Origin: Atlantibacter subterraneus
GTDB lineage: Bacteria; Pseudomonadota; Gammaproteobacteria; Enterobacterales; Enterobacteriaceae
DNA: 64,000 nt
Assembly: GCF_027853245.1 (NCBI RefSeq)
Contig: NZ_JAPTZM010000007.1
Strand: one strand, 5' to 3'
This document shows positions 42,861 through 52,121 of this stretch, one piece after another. A model generated the notes under the pieces. That model saw only the letters and a program-made list of their open reading frames with translations. It made no database searches and was not told the DNA's origin. The number at the start of each line of letters is the position of its first letter. The first letter of the stretch is position 1. The position numbers and the translations under genes were made by a program.

Positions 42861-43331
42861 TTACAGTTCAGCGACAAGTTTATCCACGATGTCGCTGTTA
42901 GCAGCTTCATCCACGGAACGTTCGATGATCTTCTCGGCGCCAGCAACGGCCAGCATAGCCACCTGCTTACGCAGTTCTTCGCGAGCGCGTTTACGCTCAG
43001 CGTCGATTTCTGCCTGAGCCTGCGCCACGATTTTGGTACGTTCCTGTTCGGCTTCCGCTTTCGCTTCGTCCAGGATCTGCGCGCGGCGTTTGTTCGCCTG
43101 CTCGATGATTACCTGAGCTTCAGCTTTCGCTTTTTTCAGCTGGTCGGTCGCATTGGCCTGTGCAAGGTCCAAATCCTTTTTAGCTCGTTCCGCAGAAGCA
43201 AGACCGTCAGCAATTTCTTTTTGACGTTTTTCGATGGCAGCCATAATTGGCGGCCATACGTACTTCATGCAGAACAGAACGAACAGGACAAACGCGATGG
43301 CCTGGCCGAGGATTGTTGCGTTAAGATTCAC
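42861..43331 (-). CDS. atpF: ATP synthase b subunit
   Basis: A 156-residue protein with one N-terminal TM helix (LGQAIAFVLFVLFCMKYVW) and a long, charged coiled coil that dimerises to form the peripheral stator stalk. Sequence and length equal E. coli subunit b. It lies 69 bases after atpE. Confidence 0.98.
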   Translation of the reverse strand: MNLNATILGQAIAFVLFVLFCMKYVWPPIMAAIEKRQKEIADGLASAERAKKDLDLAQANATDQLKKAKAEAQVIIEQANKRRAQILDEAKAEAEQERTKIVAQAQAEIDAERKRAREELRKQVAMLAVAGAEKIIERSVDEAANSDIVDKLVAEL

Positions 43332-43400
43332 AGCACAATGCCTCTTATCTAGTTAACGTTCTGATATTGCTTATTTACTTAACAAGTAAAGCAACGCTTA

Positions 43401-43640
<240 letters not shown>

Positions 43641-43688
43641 GACAGTCTCCAGTTTGTTTCAGTTAAAACGCAGTAGTGTTGTGTAAAA

Positions 43689-44507
43689 TCAATGTTCTTC
43701 AGATGCCATCGACAGATAGACAATCGTCAGAACCATGAAAATGAAGGCTTGCAGCGTAATGATCAGGATATGGAAAATGGCCCATGGCACATTCAACAAC
43801 CACTGCGACCACCACGGCAACAGACCAGCAATCAGAATGAAAATCAGCTCACCGGCATACATGTTGCCGAACAGTCGCAGACCGAGAGAAACCGGTTTGG
43901 ACAGCAGGCTCACACCTTCAAGGATTAAGTTGACAGGAATGAATGCCCAGTGATTGAACGGCTGTAGCGTCAGCTCTTTAGCGAAGCCGCCAATGCCTTT
44001 CATTTTGATGCTGTAGAACAGAATCAGGATAAACACGCCAAGCGCCATAGACAGGGTGATGTTCACGTCAGCAGACGGCACCACGCGCATAGCCGGCAGA
44101 CCCAGTACATGTTCAGCGATGTACGGAATCAGGTCGATTGGCAGCAAATCCATCAGGTTCATCAGGAATACCCAGACGAAAATCGTCAGGGCCAGCGGAG
44201 CGATAACTTTGCTCTTGCCGTGGTACATGTCTTTTACGCTTCCATGTACGAAACCGACAATCAGCTCGACCGCTGTCTGGAATTTACCCGGTACGCCGCT
44301 GGTGGCATGTTTGGCCACGCGACGGAACAGAACCAGGAACAACAGACCCAGAACCACCGAGAAGAACATGGAGTCTATGTTAAGCGTCCAGAAGGTAGCC
44401 GGGGGGTTTTGCGGATCCACCAGTGAGAAAGTACGCAGGTCAAGCTGAAGGTTATTCAGATGGTGACCAATGTACTCCTGTGGTGAAGAGAGTTCTCCTG
44501 CAGACAT
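43689..44507 (-). CDS. atpB: ATP synthase a subunit
   Basis: A 272-residue Fo subunit providing the two proton half-channels. The essential arginine lies in LGLRLFGNMYAGEL, at about residue 211 (R210 in E. coli). The start is the ATG at 44505-44507 (MSAGELSSPQEYIGHHLNNL), giving a protein one residue longer than E. coli; an in-frame open extension of 23 codons runs into atpI and is not used. It lies 8 bases after atpI. Confidence 0.97.
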   Translation of the reverse strand: MSAGELSSPQEYIGHHLNNLQLDLRTFSLVDPQNPPATFWTLNIDSMFFSVVLGLLFLVLFRRVAKHATSGVPGKFQTAVELIVGFVHGSVKDMYHGKSKVIAPLALTIFVWVFLMNLMDLLPIDLIPYIAEHVLGLPAMRVVPSADVNITLSMALGVFILILFYSIKMKGIGGFAKELTLQPFNHWAFIPVNLILEGVSLLSKPVSLGLRLFGNMYAGELIFILIAGLLPWWSQWLLNVPWAIFHILIITLQAFIFMVLTIVYLSMASEEH

Positions 44508-44515
44508 GATGCCTC

Positions 44516-44896
44516 TTACCCTTTGTTGTTGATTACAGCTGGTGCCAGTATCTGCACAACCAGCACCGAAACCCACGTCACTATCAGCGGCAAAAATACC
44601 GCGTGGAAGTACGCTAACGCCACCACCAAAAGCGCGAAGGTCGCAAGCACCTTAAACACTTCGCCGACGGCGAACGACCAGGCCACGCGGCCTTTAGCGG
44701 GTGTTTGCGCCTGGTGACGCCAGGCAAAAATCATAAACAATGCGTTTGGCAGCCACACTGCCAGGCCCCCGCCGACGGCGGACGCGCCCCAACTGGGGTC
44801 TTTGAAGCAAAACAGCAATCCCATCGCCATTATTGCCAGTAACTGAATGAACAGAAGCTTGCGAGCCACATTGACACTAAACAGCGACACAAACAT
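44516..44896 (-). CDS. atpI: ATP synthase accessory protein AtpI
   Basis: A 126-residue membrane protein with four TM segments that helps assemble the c-ring or supplies Mg2+; it is dispensable in E. coli. The start could be GTG at 44899 or the adjoining ATG at 44896; AGGAG is 5 and 8 bases away respectively, and the ATG gives the E. coli length. It is the first gene of the atp operon. Confidence 0.93.
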   Translation of the reverse strand: MFVSLFSVNVARKLLFIQLLAIMAMGLLFCFKDPSWGASAVGGGLAVWLPNALFMIFAWRHQAQTPAKGRVAWSFAVGEVFKVLATFALLVVALAYFHAVFLPLIVTWVSVLVVQILAPAVINNKG

Positions 44897-44985
44897 CACG
44901 TTTACTCCTGCTCCCTAAGAGGTATGTCGCGTGTCGTATAAAACGTTCTTTAAGGCTCAGAGTCAAGCAGCAAAAAGCGGTCAAA

Positions 44986-45013
44986 TTATACGGTGCGGCC
45001 TCGTGATTTCAAA
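44986..45013 (-). promoter_or_regulatory. Main promoter of the atp operon
   Basis: On the minus strand TTGAAA (45008-45013) and TATAAT (44986-44991) are separated by 16 bases. The surrounding sequence matches the E. coli atpI promoter. A second possible pair, TTGACT and TTATAC, lies closer to atpI. Confidence 0.85.
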
Positions 45014-45430
45014 CAATAAGTAGCGAAAAGGTGAATAAATGTTTAAATAAATTTCGGCACGCGCATTTTTAAACTTTTCATTAAACGCGCTATGTTCGCT
45101 AAAAAAGCGGAATATCCGCAAAGACCTTGTTCTAAAGCGTGCAGGAGATCACACAATAAACAATTAAACCAACAAATATTCTGTATCAGAGTTGAAACCC
45201 GAAAATGCATCTTATTGAAAATTAATAGTATTAGTCGGGAGTTTTTTAAAATCAGTCCATACACCATCAAAACCTTTAATTGACATATCAACCGAAGTTT
45301 TAACAACCCCGAATGCGCCATCAGAAGGATTTTTAGCAGGCTGATATTTTCAGGGTTGATTATTTTAAAACGGTTTTAACCGTTTCTCCCCTGCCCTGCT
45401 TAGTGTCCTGGTAAAAAAAGGGTTAAATTT
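45014..45430. other. AT-rich spacer between rsmG and the atp promoter
   Basis: About 415 bases, very AT-rich. A 92-codon minus-strand reading frame (45043-45321) exists but lacks a ribosome site and recognisable composition, and I consider it chance. A palindromic run AAAACGGTTTTAACCGTTT lies near 45364-45382. No gene, RNA or promoter is otherwise supported. E. coli has a spacer of similar size here. Confidence 0.5.
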
Positions 45431-45460
45431 CCTGTCATTCATCATCCGAATGACAGGCGG
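45431..45460 (-). terminator. Probable terminator after rsmG
   Basis: CCTGTCATTC (45431-45440) / GAATGACAGG (45448-45457), a ten-pair stem, lies about 50 bases beyond the rsmG stop. In the minus transcript it is followed by AAATTTAACCC and then a U-run, so the U-run is displaced. Confidence 0.55.
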
Positions 45461-45508
45461 CGTTTAACAATTTCCCGATCGCACTTTTTCTACTATTTTT
45501 TACAATTC

Positions 45509-46132
45509 TTAAAATTTGTTTGGCTTAATCATAACCAAATGGCGTTCACCTTCAAGCCCCGGCACGTTCAGCGCCACGACCTTTTCCACCTCAAACCCTG
45601 CCGGCAGCGCCGCGATTTCATCATCGGGACGCACGCCTTTCAGCGCATAAAAGCGCCCCTGCGGCGCAGGCAGATGCTGACACCAGTTCACCATGTCGGT
45701 CAGAGAGGCAAACGCGCGGCTGATTACGCCGTCAAACGGCGGTTCCGCCGGGAATTCTTCAACGCGGTTCTGTACCGGCGCGATATTCTCCAGCTTCAGC
45801 TCATGCTGCACCTGACGCAAAAAGCGTACGCGTTTTCCCAGGCTGTCCAGCAGGGTGAAATGCCTGTCCGGGCAGACGATCGACAGCGGGATGCCTGGCA
45901 GGCCAGGTCCGGTGCCCACATCGATAAACCGCTCGCCTTCCAGATGCGGGGCAACCACGATGCTGTCGAGAATATGGCGCACCAGCATCTGTGCCGGATC
46001 GCGTACGGATGTCAGATTATAGGCTTTGTTCCACTTATCCAGCATGCCGACATAGGCCAGCAACTGCTGTTTTTGATGGTCGGTCAGCGTGATGGCGGCG
46101 GCGTCCAGCAGACGCGTTAATTTATTCAGCAC
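45509..46132 (-). CDS. rsmG: 16S rRNA m7G527 methyltransferase RsmG (GidB)
   Basis: A 207-residue SAM-dependent enzyme methylating N7 of G527 in 16S rRNA; loss gives low-level streptomycin resistance. The SAM-binding motif DVGTGPGLPGIP is present. The GTG at 46130-46132 gives the E. coli N-terminus (LNKL..) and is preferred; an ATG at 46144 would add four residues but sits directly on the T-run of the mnmG terminator hairpin. It follows mnmG in the same direction. Confidence 0.9.
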   Translation of the reverse strand: MLNKLTRLLDAAAITLTDHQKQQLLAYVGMLDKWNKAYNLTSVRDPAQMLVRHILDSIVVAPHLEGERFIDVGTGPGLPGIPLSIVCPDRHFTLLDSLGKRVRFLRQVQHELKLENIAPVQNRVEEFPAEPPFDGVISRAFASLTDMVNWCQHLPAPQGRFYALKGVRPDDEIAALPAGFEVEKVVALNVPGLEGERHLVMIKPNKF

Positions 46133-46143
46133 AACGATATCCA

Positions 46144-46172
46144 TGAAAAGGGCCAGCATAAGGCTGGCCCGA
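46144..46172 (-). terminator. Terminator/attenuator between mnmG and rsmG
   Basis: GGGCCAGC (46150-46157) / GCTGGCCC (46163-46170) with a 5-base loop; plus-strand AAAA at 46146-46149 gives a short U-run in the minus transcript just before rsmG. Partial read-through would be needed for rsmG unless it has its own promoter. Confidence 0.75.
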
Positions 46173-46185
46173 ATTTAACGTCCGG

Positions 46186-48075
46186 TTACGCGCTGCGGCG
46201 CAGTAAACCCTGTTTTTTGAGCCATACCAGCAAAATGGAGATGGCGGCAGGCGTGATGCCTGAAATACGCGACGCCTGTCCAATGGAAGACGGTTTGTGA
46301 TCGTTGAGTTTGGCGATCACTTCGTTCGACAGGCCGGAAACCTGGCGGTAATCCAGGGTCGCGGGCAGCAGCGTGTTTTCATTGCGCTGCTGTTTCTCGA
46401 TCTCGTCCTGTTGGCGGGCGATGTACCCTTCGTATTTGACCTGGATTTCCACCTGCTCAGCGGCCTGGGCATCATCAAGGCCCGGGGCGAACGGGGTCAG
46501 ATTGACCAACTGCTGGTACGTCATTTCCGGGCGGCGCAGCAGATCTTCACCGCTGGCTTCGCGGGATAACGGCGAGGCCAGCTGGGCGTTGACGTCCTGT
46601 ACGCCTTCAGACGACGGTGCCAGCCAGATACCGCGCAGGCGCTGGCGTTCCAGTTCGATGTTTTCGCGCTTCTGGTTGAAGCGCGCCCAACGGGCGTCAT
46701 CCACCAGGCCCAGCTCGCGGCCCGCTTCGGTCAATCGCAGATCGGCGTTGTCTTCACGCAGCATCAGGCGATATTCGGCGCGGGAGGTAAACATGCGGTA
46801 CGGTTCTTTGGTGCCAAGCGTGCACAGATCGTCCACCAGCACCCCGAGGTAAGCCTGATCGCGGCGCGGCGCCCAGCCCTCTTTCTCGGCAGAGAATCGA
46901 CCGGCGTTCAGGCCAGCCAGCAGCCCCTGCGCCGCGGCTTCTTCGTAGCCGGTGGTGCCGTTGATTTGTCCGGCAAAGAACAGGCCCTGGATATATTTGC
47001 TTTCCAGCGTCGGTTTCAAATCGCGTGGGTCAAAGAAATCATACTCAATGGCGTAACCCGGACGAACAATTTTGGCGTTCTCCATCCCCTGCATTGAGCG
47101 CACGATTTGCATCTGCACATCAAACGGCAGGCTGGTGGAAATCCCGTTCGGATAAATTTCGTTCGACGTGAGGCCTTCCGGCTCAAGGAAGATCTGATGC
47201 TGGTTGCGATCGGCAAAGCGCATCACTTTATCTTCGATGGACGGGCAGTAGCGCGGGCCAATGCCTTCGATCACCCCGGCATACATCGGGCTGCGATCGA
47301 GGTTCGAGCGGATCACGTCATGGGTTTTTTCGTTGGTATAGGTGATATAGCACGGCACCTGCTGCGGATGCTGGCTGACGTCGCCCATAAACGAGAATAC
47401 CGGCAGCGGCGTATCGCCATGCTGCTGCGCCAGCACGCTAAAATCGATGGTGCGTGCGTCAATGCGCGGCGGCGTACCGGTTTTCAGGCGGTTCACACGC
47501 AGCGGCAGTTCACGCAGACGGCGCGACAGAGAAATCGACGGCGGATCGCCTGCACGGCCACCACTGTAGTTATCCAGCCCGATGTGGATCTTGCCGTCCA
47601 GGAAAGTCCCGACGGTTAACACCACCGCTTTGGCGCGGAACTTGAGGCCCATCTGGGTCACTGCGCCGACGACGCGATCGTTTTCCACAATCAGATCTTC
47701 CACCGCTTGCTGGAAGATCATCAGATTCGGTTGGTTTTCCAGCGCGGTACGCACCGCCTGCCGATACAGCACGCGATCCGCCTGGGCGCGAGTGGCGCGA
47801 ACGGCCGGGCCTTTACTGGCGTTTAGTATCCTAAACTGAATACCAGCTTTGTCGATCGCGGTCGCCATCAGGCCACCGAGGGCATCCACTTCCTTAACCA
47901 AATGTCCTTTACCAATACCGCCGATCGCCGGGTTGCAGCTCATCTGCCCCAGCGTGTCGATATTGTGTGTCAAAAGTAGGGTCTGTTGACCCATACGGGC
48001 TGCGGCCATCGCGGCCTCAGTACCTGCATGACCCCCGCCAATGATGATGACGTCGAAAGGATCCGGATAAAACAT
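46186..48075 (-). CDS. mnmG: tRNA modification enzyme MnmG (GidA)
   Basis: A 629-residue FAD enzyme that partners with MnmE to modify U34 of tRNAs. The FAD-binding Rossmann motif IIGGGHAGTEAA is at residues 10-21, and the second signature GTTGYEEAAAQGLLAG is present near 370. The length equals E. coli MnmG. It borders oriC; its transcription away from the origin has been linked to initiation efficiency in E. coli. Confidence 0.98.
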   Translation of the reverse strand: MFYPDPFDVIIIGGGHAGTEAAMAAARMGQQTLLLTHNIDTLGQMSCNPAIGGIGKGHLVKEVDALGGLMATAIDKAGIQFRILNASKGPAVRATRAQADRVLYRQAVRTALENQPNLMIFQQAVEDLIVENDRVVGAVTQMGLKFRAKAVVLTVGTFLDGKIHIGLDNYSGGRAGDPPSISLSRRLRELPLRVNRLKTGTPPRIDARTIDFSVLAQQHGDTPLPVFSFMGDVSQHPQQVPCYITYTNEKTHDVIRSNLDRSPMYAGVIEGIGPRYCPSIEDKVMRFADRNQHQIFLEPEGLTSNEIYPNGISTSLPFDVQMQIVRSMQGMENAKIVRPGYAIEYDFFDPRDLKPTLESKYIQGLFFAGQINGTTGYEEAAAQGLLAGLNAGRFSAEKEGWAPRRDQAYLGVLVDDLCTLGTKEPYRMFTSRAEYRLMLREDNADLRLTEAGRELGLVDDARWARFNQKRENIELERQRLRGIWLAPSSEGVQDVNAQLASPLSREASGEDLLRRPEMTYQQLVNLTPFAPGLDDAQAAEQVEIQVKYEGYIARQQDEIEKQQRNENTLLPATLDYRQVSGLSNEVIAKLNDHKPSSIGQASRISGITPAAISILLVWLKKQGLLRRSA

Positions 48076-48174
48076 GGTGGATAAACCTCGTGGTGTGGCA
48101 AATGGGTTTTCGATCCCGGGGCGTGGATTCTACTCAAGTTTAGCCTTTCGAGAAAGCGTCAGGATCGTTGGTAT

Positions 48175-48430
48175 TTAAAAGAAGATCTTTTTATTTAGAG
48201 ATCTGTTTTATTGTGATCTCTTATTAGGATCGCCAATATCTGTGGATAACTGACGATCGCCAATCAAGATCAATGCATTACGTGGGATCATTAGCTGTGA
48301 ACGATCGGTGATCCCACGCGGTATTAGCTGGGTGCAGAATGACTATTTATACACAGGGCAAGAAAGCCCCGAAGGTTATACTTTGGATAACTACCGGTTG
48401 ATCCAAGCTTATAAGCAGACTTATCCACAA
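48175..48430. other. oriC: Chromosomal replication origin oriC
   Basis: Three AT-rich 13-mers begin with GATCT: 48184-48196, 48200-48212 and 48215-48227. DnaA boxes: R1 TGTGGATAA 48241-48249; R5M-like TGTGAACGA 48296-48304; R2 TTATACACA 48347-48355; R3 TTTGGATAA 48382-48390; R4 TTATCCACA 48421-48429. A near-consensus IHF site, GATCAATGCATTA, lies at 48268-48280, between R1 and R5M as in E. coli. Dam GATC sites are dense. The location between mnmG and mioC is canonical. Confidence 0.97.
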
Positions 48431-48453
48431 TCAACCGGCGATCTTTTCAGCAA

Positions 48454-48894
48454 TTAGAGTAAATTTTTCCAGGATCCCAGCCAAATTTCTGCCGGATCCT
48501 CCGGAATTTCATGATCGTGAACGTTGATCTTCAGCAGATCGCCAATACGTTTGGCCCCACATTCAGTCAGCAGCGTGTCGATTTTATCGATCGCCCCGCA
48601 AAAGGTGTCGTACTCACGGCTGCCGATGCCCACTGCGCCATAACGCACATTACTGAGGTCAGGCCGCTGTTCCTTTATTGCCGTATAAAAAGGTTCCAGA
48701 TTATCCGGGATATCGCCTGCACCATGCGTCGAGGTAACAATCAGCCAAACCCCGTCAGCCCGCAGGTCGTCAAGCATCGGGCCATGTTGTGTATCGGTGG
48801 TGAACCCTGCATCTTCCAGCTTTTCCGCCAGATGTTCGGCAACGTATTCCGCGCTGCCCAGGGTGCTGCCGCTAATAAGGGTAATCTCTGCCAT
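48454..48894 (-). CDS. mioC: FMN-binding protein MioC
   Basis: A 146-residue flavodoxin-like protein. The FMN phosphate loop is SGSTLGSAEYVAEHL, and GAVGIGSREYDTFCGA is a second flavin contact. In E. coli it supports biotin synthase activity in vitro. It is transcribed towards oriC, and a DnaA box (TGTGGATAA, 48955-48963) in its promoter region suggests DnaA repression coupling it to initiation. Confidence 0.96.
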   Translation of the reverse strand: MAEITLISGSTLGSAEYVAEHLAEKLEDAGFTTDTQHGPMLDDLRADGVWLIVTSTHGAGDIPDNLEPFYTAIKEQRPDLSNVRYGAVGIGSREYDTFCGAIDKIDTLLTECGAKRIGDLLKINVHDHEIPEDPAEIWLGSWKNLL

Positions 48895-48923
48895 GATCGT
48901 CCACCTTTTTTAAAACGTCGCGT

Positions 48924-48963
48924 ATTGTACGCTGTGAAAGGGTTGGGATCTACCTGTGGATAA
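48924..48963 (-). promoter_or_regulatory. mioC promoter with DnaA box
   Basis: A -10-like TACAAT (48924-48929, minus strand) lies before mioC, and a consensus DnaA box TGTGGATAA is at 48955-48963, near the expected -35 region. This is the E. coli arrangement in which DnaA represses mioC transcription into oriC. Confidence 0.65.
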
Positions 48964-49062
48964 TATGGGTATAGCAGGAAGGAGCCCGATCGCAGACTTT
49001 TAGATAATAGCCCGACGATCGGTAGAATTTATGAATAAAGCCGTTGATAAATAGCGCTATTT

Positions 49063-49521
49063 CTACGGTTTGATCGTTCGCATGATCGGGTTTTGCAGCG
49101 AAATTAGCGTCTCAGTGGACTGAATTTCATCAATTGTTTGGATCTTGTTGATAAGTACCTGCTGCAACGCATCGATGGATCGGCACATCACTTTAATAAA
49201 GATGCTGTAGTGACCGGTGGTGTAATACGCTTCGGTCACCTCGTCCAGGCTTTCCAGCCTCGCCAGCGCGGAAGGGTAGTCTTTGGCGCTTTTCAGGATG
49301 ATGCCGATAAAGCAGCACACGTCATAACCCAGCTGCTTCGGGCTGATATCAATGCGCGCGCCGGTGATAATTCCCGCCTGCTTCATCTTCTCTACCCGCA
49401 CGTGAATAGTCCCCGGACTGACGCCGAATTGTTTCGCCAGTTCGGCATACGCGGTACGTGCATTAGCCATTAAGGCCTCAAGGATGCCGCGATCCAGATT
49501 GTCGATCTGATAATTTTCCAT
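49063..49521 (-). CDS. asnC: Lrp/AsnC-family regulator AsnC
   Basis: A 152-residue transcriptional regulator: N-terminal helix-turn-helix (about 5-60, LMANARTAYAELAKQFGVSPGTIH) and a C-terminal ligand-binding RAM domain. In E. coli it activates the divergent asnA gene, with asparagine reducing activation. It is divergent from asnA here, 152 bases between starts. Confidence 0.96.
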   Translation of the reverse strand: MENYQIDNLDRGILEALMANARTAYAELAKQFGVSPGTIHVRVEKMKQAGIITGARIDISPKQLGYDVCCFIGIILKSAKDYPSALARLESLDEVTEAYYTTGHYSIFIKVMCRSIDALQQVLINKIQTIDEIQSTETLISLQNPIMRTIKP

Positions 49522-49673
49522 ATGTTTTCCTTATGGATAATGACGATTCGCCTTCATTATGGCGTTTAAATTAGCGAATTAAAAACCGTCTGGCCTTTTT
49601 TATTGATGATTATTGAATTGAGTAACCTTTTTATTGCTAAATGTTTGCTATCAGACAGACAGGAGTAAACATA

Positions 49674-50666
49674 ATGAAAACGGCTTACATCGCAAAACAG
49701 CGTCAGATTAGTTTCGTGAAGTCCCATTTCTCTCGCCAGCTCGAAGAAAAATTGGGCCTGATTGAAGTTCAGGCACCGATCCTGAGCCGCATCGGCGACG
49801 GGACTCAGGATAACTTATCCGGCTGCGAGAAAGCCGTTCAGGTACGGGTGAAAAACCTGCCGGACGCGCAGTTTGAAGTGGTGCACTCCCTGGCGAAGTG
49901 GAAACGCAAAACCCTCGGACAGCACGACTTCAGCGCCGGTGAAGGGCTGTACACCCATATGAAAGCGCTGCGTCCGGACGAAGATCGCCTGTCGCCTATC
50001 CACTCGGTGTACGTGGATCAGTGGGACTGGGAACGTGTGATGGGCGATGGCGAACGTCATCTCGGCACCCTGAAGCAGACCGTGGAAGCCATCTGGTCCG
50101 CCATGAAAGCCACGGAAACTGCGGTAAGCGAGCAGTTTGGCTTAACGCCGTTCCTGCCGGAGCAGATCCACTTCGTTCACAGCGAAACCCTGCAACAGCG
50201 CTTCCCGGATCTGGATGCAAAAGGCCGTGAGCGCGCCATCGCCAAAGAACTGGGTGCGGTATTCCTGATTGGCATCGGCGGCAAACTGGCGGACGGTAAA
50301 CGTCACGACATCCGCGCGCCGGATTACGATGACTGGTCAACGTCCAGCGAAGGCGGTTTTGCTGGCCTGAACGGCGATATTCTGGTGTGGAACCCGGTGC
50401 TGGAAGATGCGTTTGAACTTTCTTCTATGGGCATCCGCGTCGACGCCGATACGCTGAAACGCCAGCTGGCGATCACTGGCGATGAAGATCGTCTGGCGCT
50501 GGAATGGCACCAGTCGCTGCTCAATGGCGAAATGCCGCAGACCATCGGCGGCGGTATCGGCCAGTCGCGCCTGACCATGCTGATGCTGCAACTGCCGCAT
50601 ATCGGCCAGGTACAGTGCGGCGTATGGCCAGCCCACGTTCAGGCTGAGGTCAGCGAACTGCTGTAA
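49674..50666 (+). CDS. asnA: Aspartate-ammonia ligase (asparagine synthetase A)
   Basis: A 330-residue enzyme that makes asparagine from aspartate, ammonia and ATP; its fold is that of class II aminoacyl-tRNA synthetases. The sequence begins MKTAYIAKQRQISFVKSHFS with ribosome site AGGAG, giving the E. coli length; an open upstream extension is not used. Motif 3-like GGGIGQSRLTML and PDYDDWS are intact. Likely activated by neighbouring AsnC. Confidence 0.97.
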   Translation: MKTAYIAKQRQISFVKSHFSRQLEEKLGLIEVQAPILSRIGDGTQDNLSGCEKAVQVRVKNLPDAQFEVVHSLAKWKRKTLGQHDFSAGEGLYTHMKALRPDEDRLSPIHSVYVDQWDWERVMGDGERHLGTLKQTVEAIWSAMKATETAVSEQFGLTPFLPEQIHFVHSETLQQRFPDLDAKGRERAIAKELGAVFLIGIGGKLADGKRHDIRAPDYDDWSTSSEGGFAGLNGDILVWNPVLEDAFELSSMGIRVDADTLKRQLAITGDEDRLALEWHQSLLNGEMPQTIGGGIGQSRLTMLMLQLPHIGQVQCGVWPAHVQAEVSELL

Positions 50667-50669
50667 TGC

Positions 50670-52121
50670 TTAACGCCGCCAGCGTCGCAGCAGACGGCTA
50701 CGCATCCCGGTATCAAAGCGCCAGATATGATCGAATATCCGCATGATGCCGGGTTTGCCGTGAGCGGACATCGCCACGGCATGAAACCGGTGCTGATGCA
50801 CCCGCTGCAATGTTTTTACCTGGTTGACCACCTCATCCGGCAGGCGCTGGGCGATAAAATCCGAGATCACCACCGCATCCGCATCCTGCCATACGCTGCT
50901 CTGCATCCTTTCAACGATCGACCTGAAACAGCTGGCGATATCCGTACCGCCGCGAAACTGCTGGCTTAAAAACCGAATGGCCTGTTCGATGCCGTCCTGT
51001 CGGGAGAGCTCGTAACTCACCACCTCGGTGGAAAACAGCATAATAAAGCAACGTCGGCTGTCGGCCAGGGCGATACGCATCAGCGCCAGGCAAAACGCTT
51101 TGGCGCACTGTTCATTAAAGCCGCCCATAGAGCCGGAGGTATCCACGCAGACGATAAACGGACCGCGCGGCTGTTCGTCTACGTCCTGATGGGTGACCGG
51201 GCGCTCGATGACCCGCTCCCGCCAGGCTTCGCCCTGGAGCCGATAGGTCAGTAGCTCATGCTCCACCAGCCGCCGGTAAAACTCATATTCCAGCTCGGTA
51301 ATGCCCAGCGTGGCAAGCTCGGGGGGTAACAGGCGCAGGATATCGTCGCTGCGGTGAAGACCTTCTACCTGCTCCGGCACCGTCGCCGGTTCGCGCACCA
51401 GGGTGCGGAAGGTCTCCATTGGGGAATCCTTCTTTGGGACGGATTTTGCCTCCCTGGAACGCCCCAGCTGTGCCGCGAGCTTTTCCAGCTCCGGCTGGCT
51501 GGCAAGAAAATCGCCGTATTTCACGATCAACTGATAGTCGCCGCGCTTCAACTGCCCGGCACTCATGTCCCACAACCGGCCCGCCGCGTGATCGTTTTCC
51601 ACCAGCACCTTTTCCAGCTGGCCGCTGAGGGTCATGCGCTCCTGCACTTCGCTTAACAGCTGTTCGCGTTCATCTTCCAGCAGCTGCTGATTCAGGGTAG
51701 TGGCCTGCACCACCAGGCTCAACCGCCAGCGCTGTAAGAATAAAGTATGCAGCGCCGGGGTAAACGTGGGGCTGGCCTGGGTGAGCTGCGCCGCCTGGGC
51801 GGCAAACGGCGAGTTCAGCTGTTCCAGACGGGATAATAGTTGCGGCAGCTGGACCAGCAGCTGTGAAGTGGAAAGCAGCTGGCTCTGCTGATAGCACTGC
51901 ACCTCCTGCGCCAGCTCCACGGGCACCGGCACATCGTGAAGGCGGTTTTTTAACTGCTGTCGCCAGCGCGGAATATCCTCATGCAGCGCTTTCTTTAATT
52001 TCGGGTACTTTTCGAAGAACACCGCCAGCTGCGGCGAGGCCAGCAGCGCGATAATCAATTCTTCTATTAATTCCCCTTCGCTGATGGCCAGGATCGTGTT
52101 TAACGTATCCAGGGTGATCAT
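50670..52121 (-). CDS. viaA: VWA-domain protein ViaA, partner of RavA
   Basis: A 483-residue protein with a C-terminal von Willebrand factor A domain, including the metal-site DTSGSMGG and later GGTD. It stimulates RavA ATPase activity; the pair is linked to Fe-S proteins and aminoglycoside sensitivity. Its ATG overlaps the ravA stop by 4 bases (ATGA), showing translational coupling. It converges on asnA with 3 bases between the stops. Confidence 0.96.
   Translation of the reverse strand: MITLDTLNTILAISEGELIEELIIALLASPQLAVFFEKYPKLKKALHEDIPRWRQQLKNRLHDVPVPVELAQEVQCYQQSQLLSTSQLLVQLPQLLSRLEQLNSPFAAQAAQLTQASPTFTPALHTLFLQRWRLSLVVQATTLNQQLLEDEREQLLSEVQERMTLSGQLEKVLVENDHAAGRLWDMSAGQLKRGDYQLIVKYGDFLASQPELEKLAAQLGRSREAKSVPKKDSPMETFRTLVREPATVPEQVEGLHRSDDILRLLPPELATLGITELEYEFYRRLVEHELLTYRLQGEAWRERVIERPVTHQDVDEQPRGPFIVCVDTSGSMGGFNEQCAKAFCLALMRIALADSRRCFIMLFSTEVVSYELSRQDGIEQAIRFLSQQFRGGTDIASCFRSIVERMQSSVWQDADAVVISDFIAQRLPDEVVNQVKTLQRVHQHRFHAVAMSAHGKPGIMRIFDHIWRFDTGMRSRLLRRWRR

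Noticed and set aside
45043..45321. A 92-codon minus-strand frame in the atpI-rsmG spacer
   Set aside because: It begins without a ribosome site, has leucine- and isoleucine-rich composition expected from AT-rich DNA, and E. coli has a non-coding spacer at the same place.
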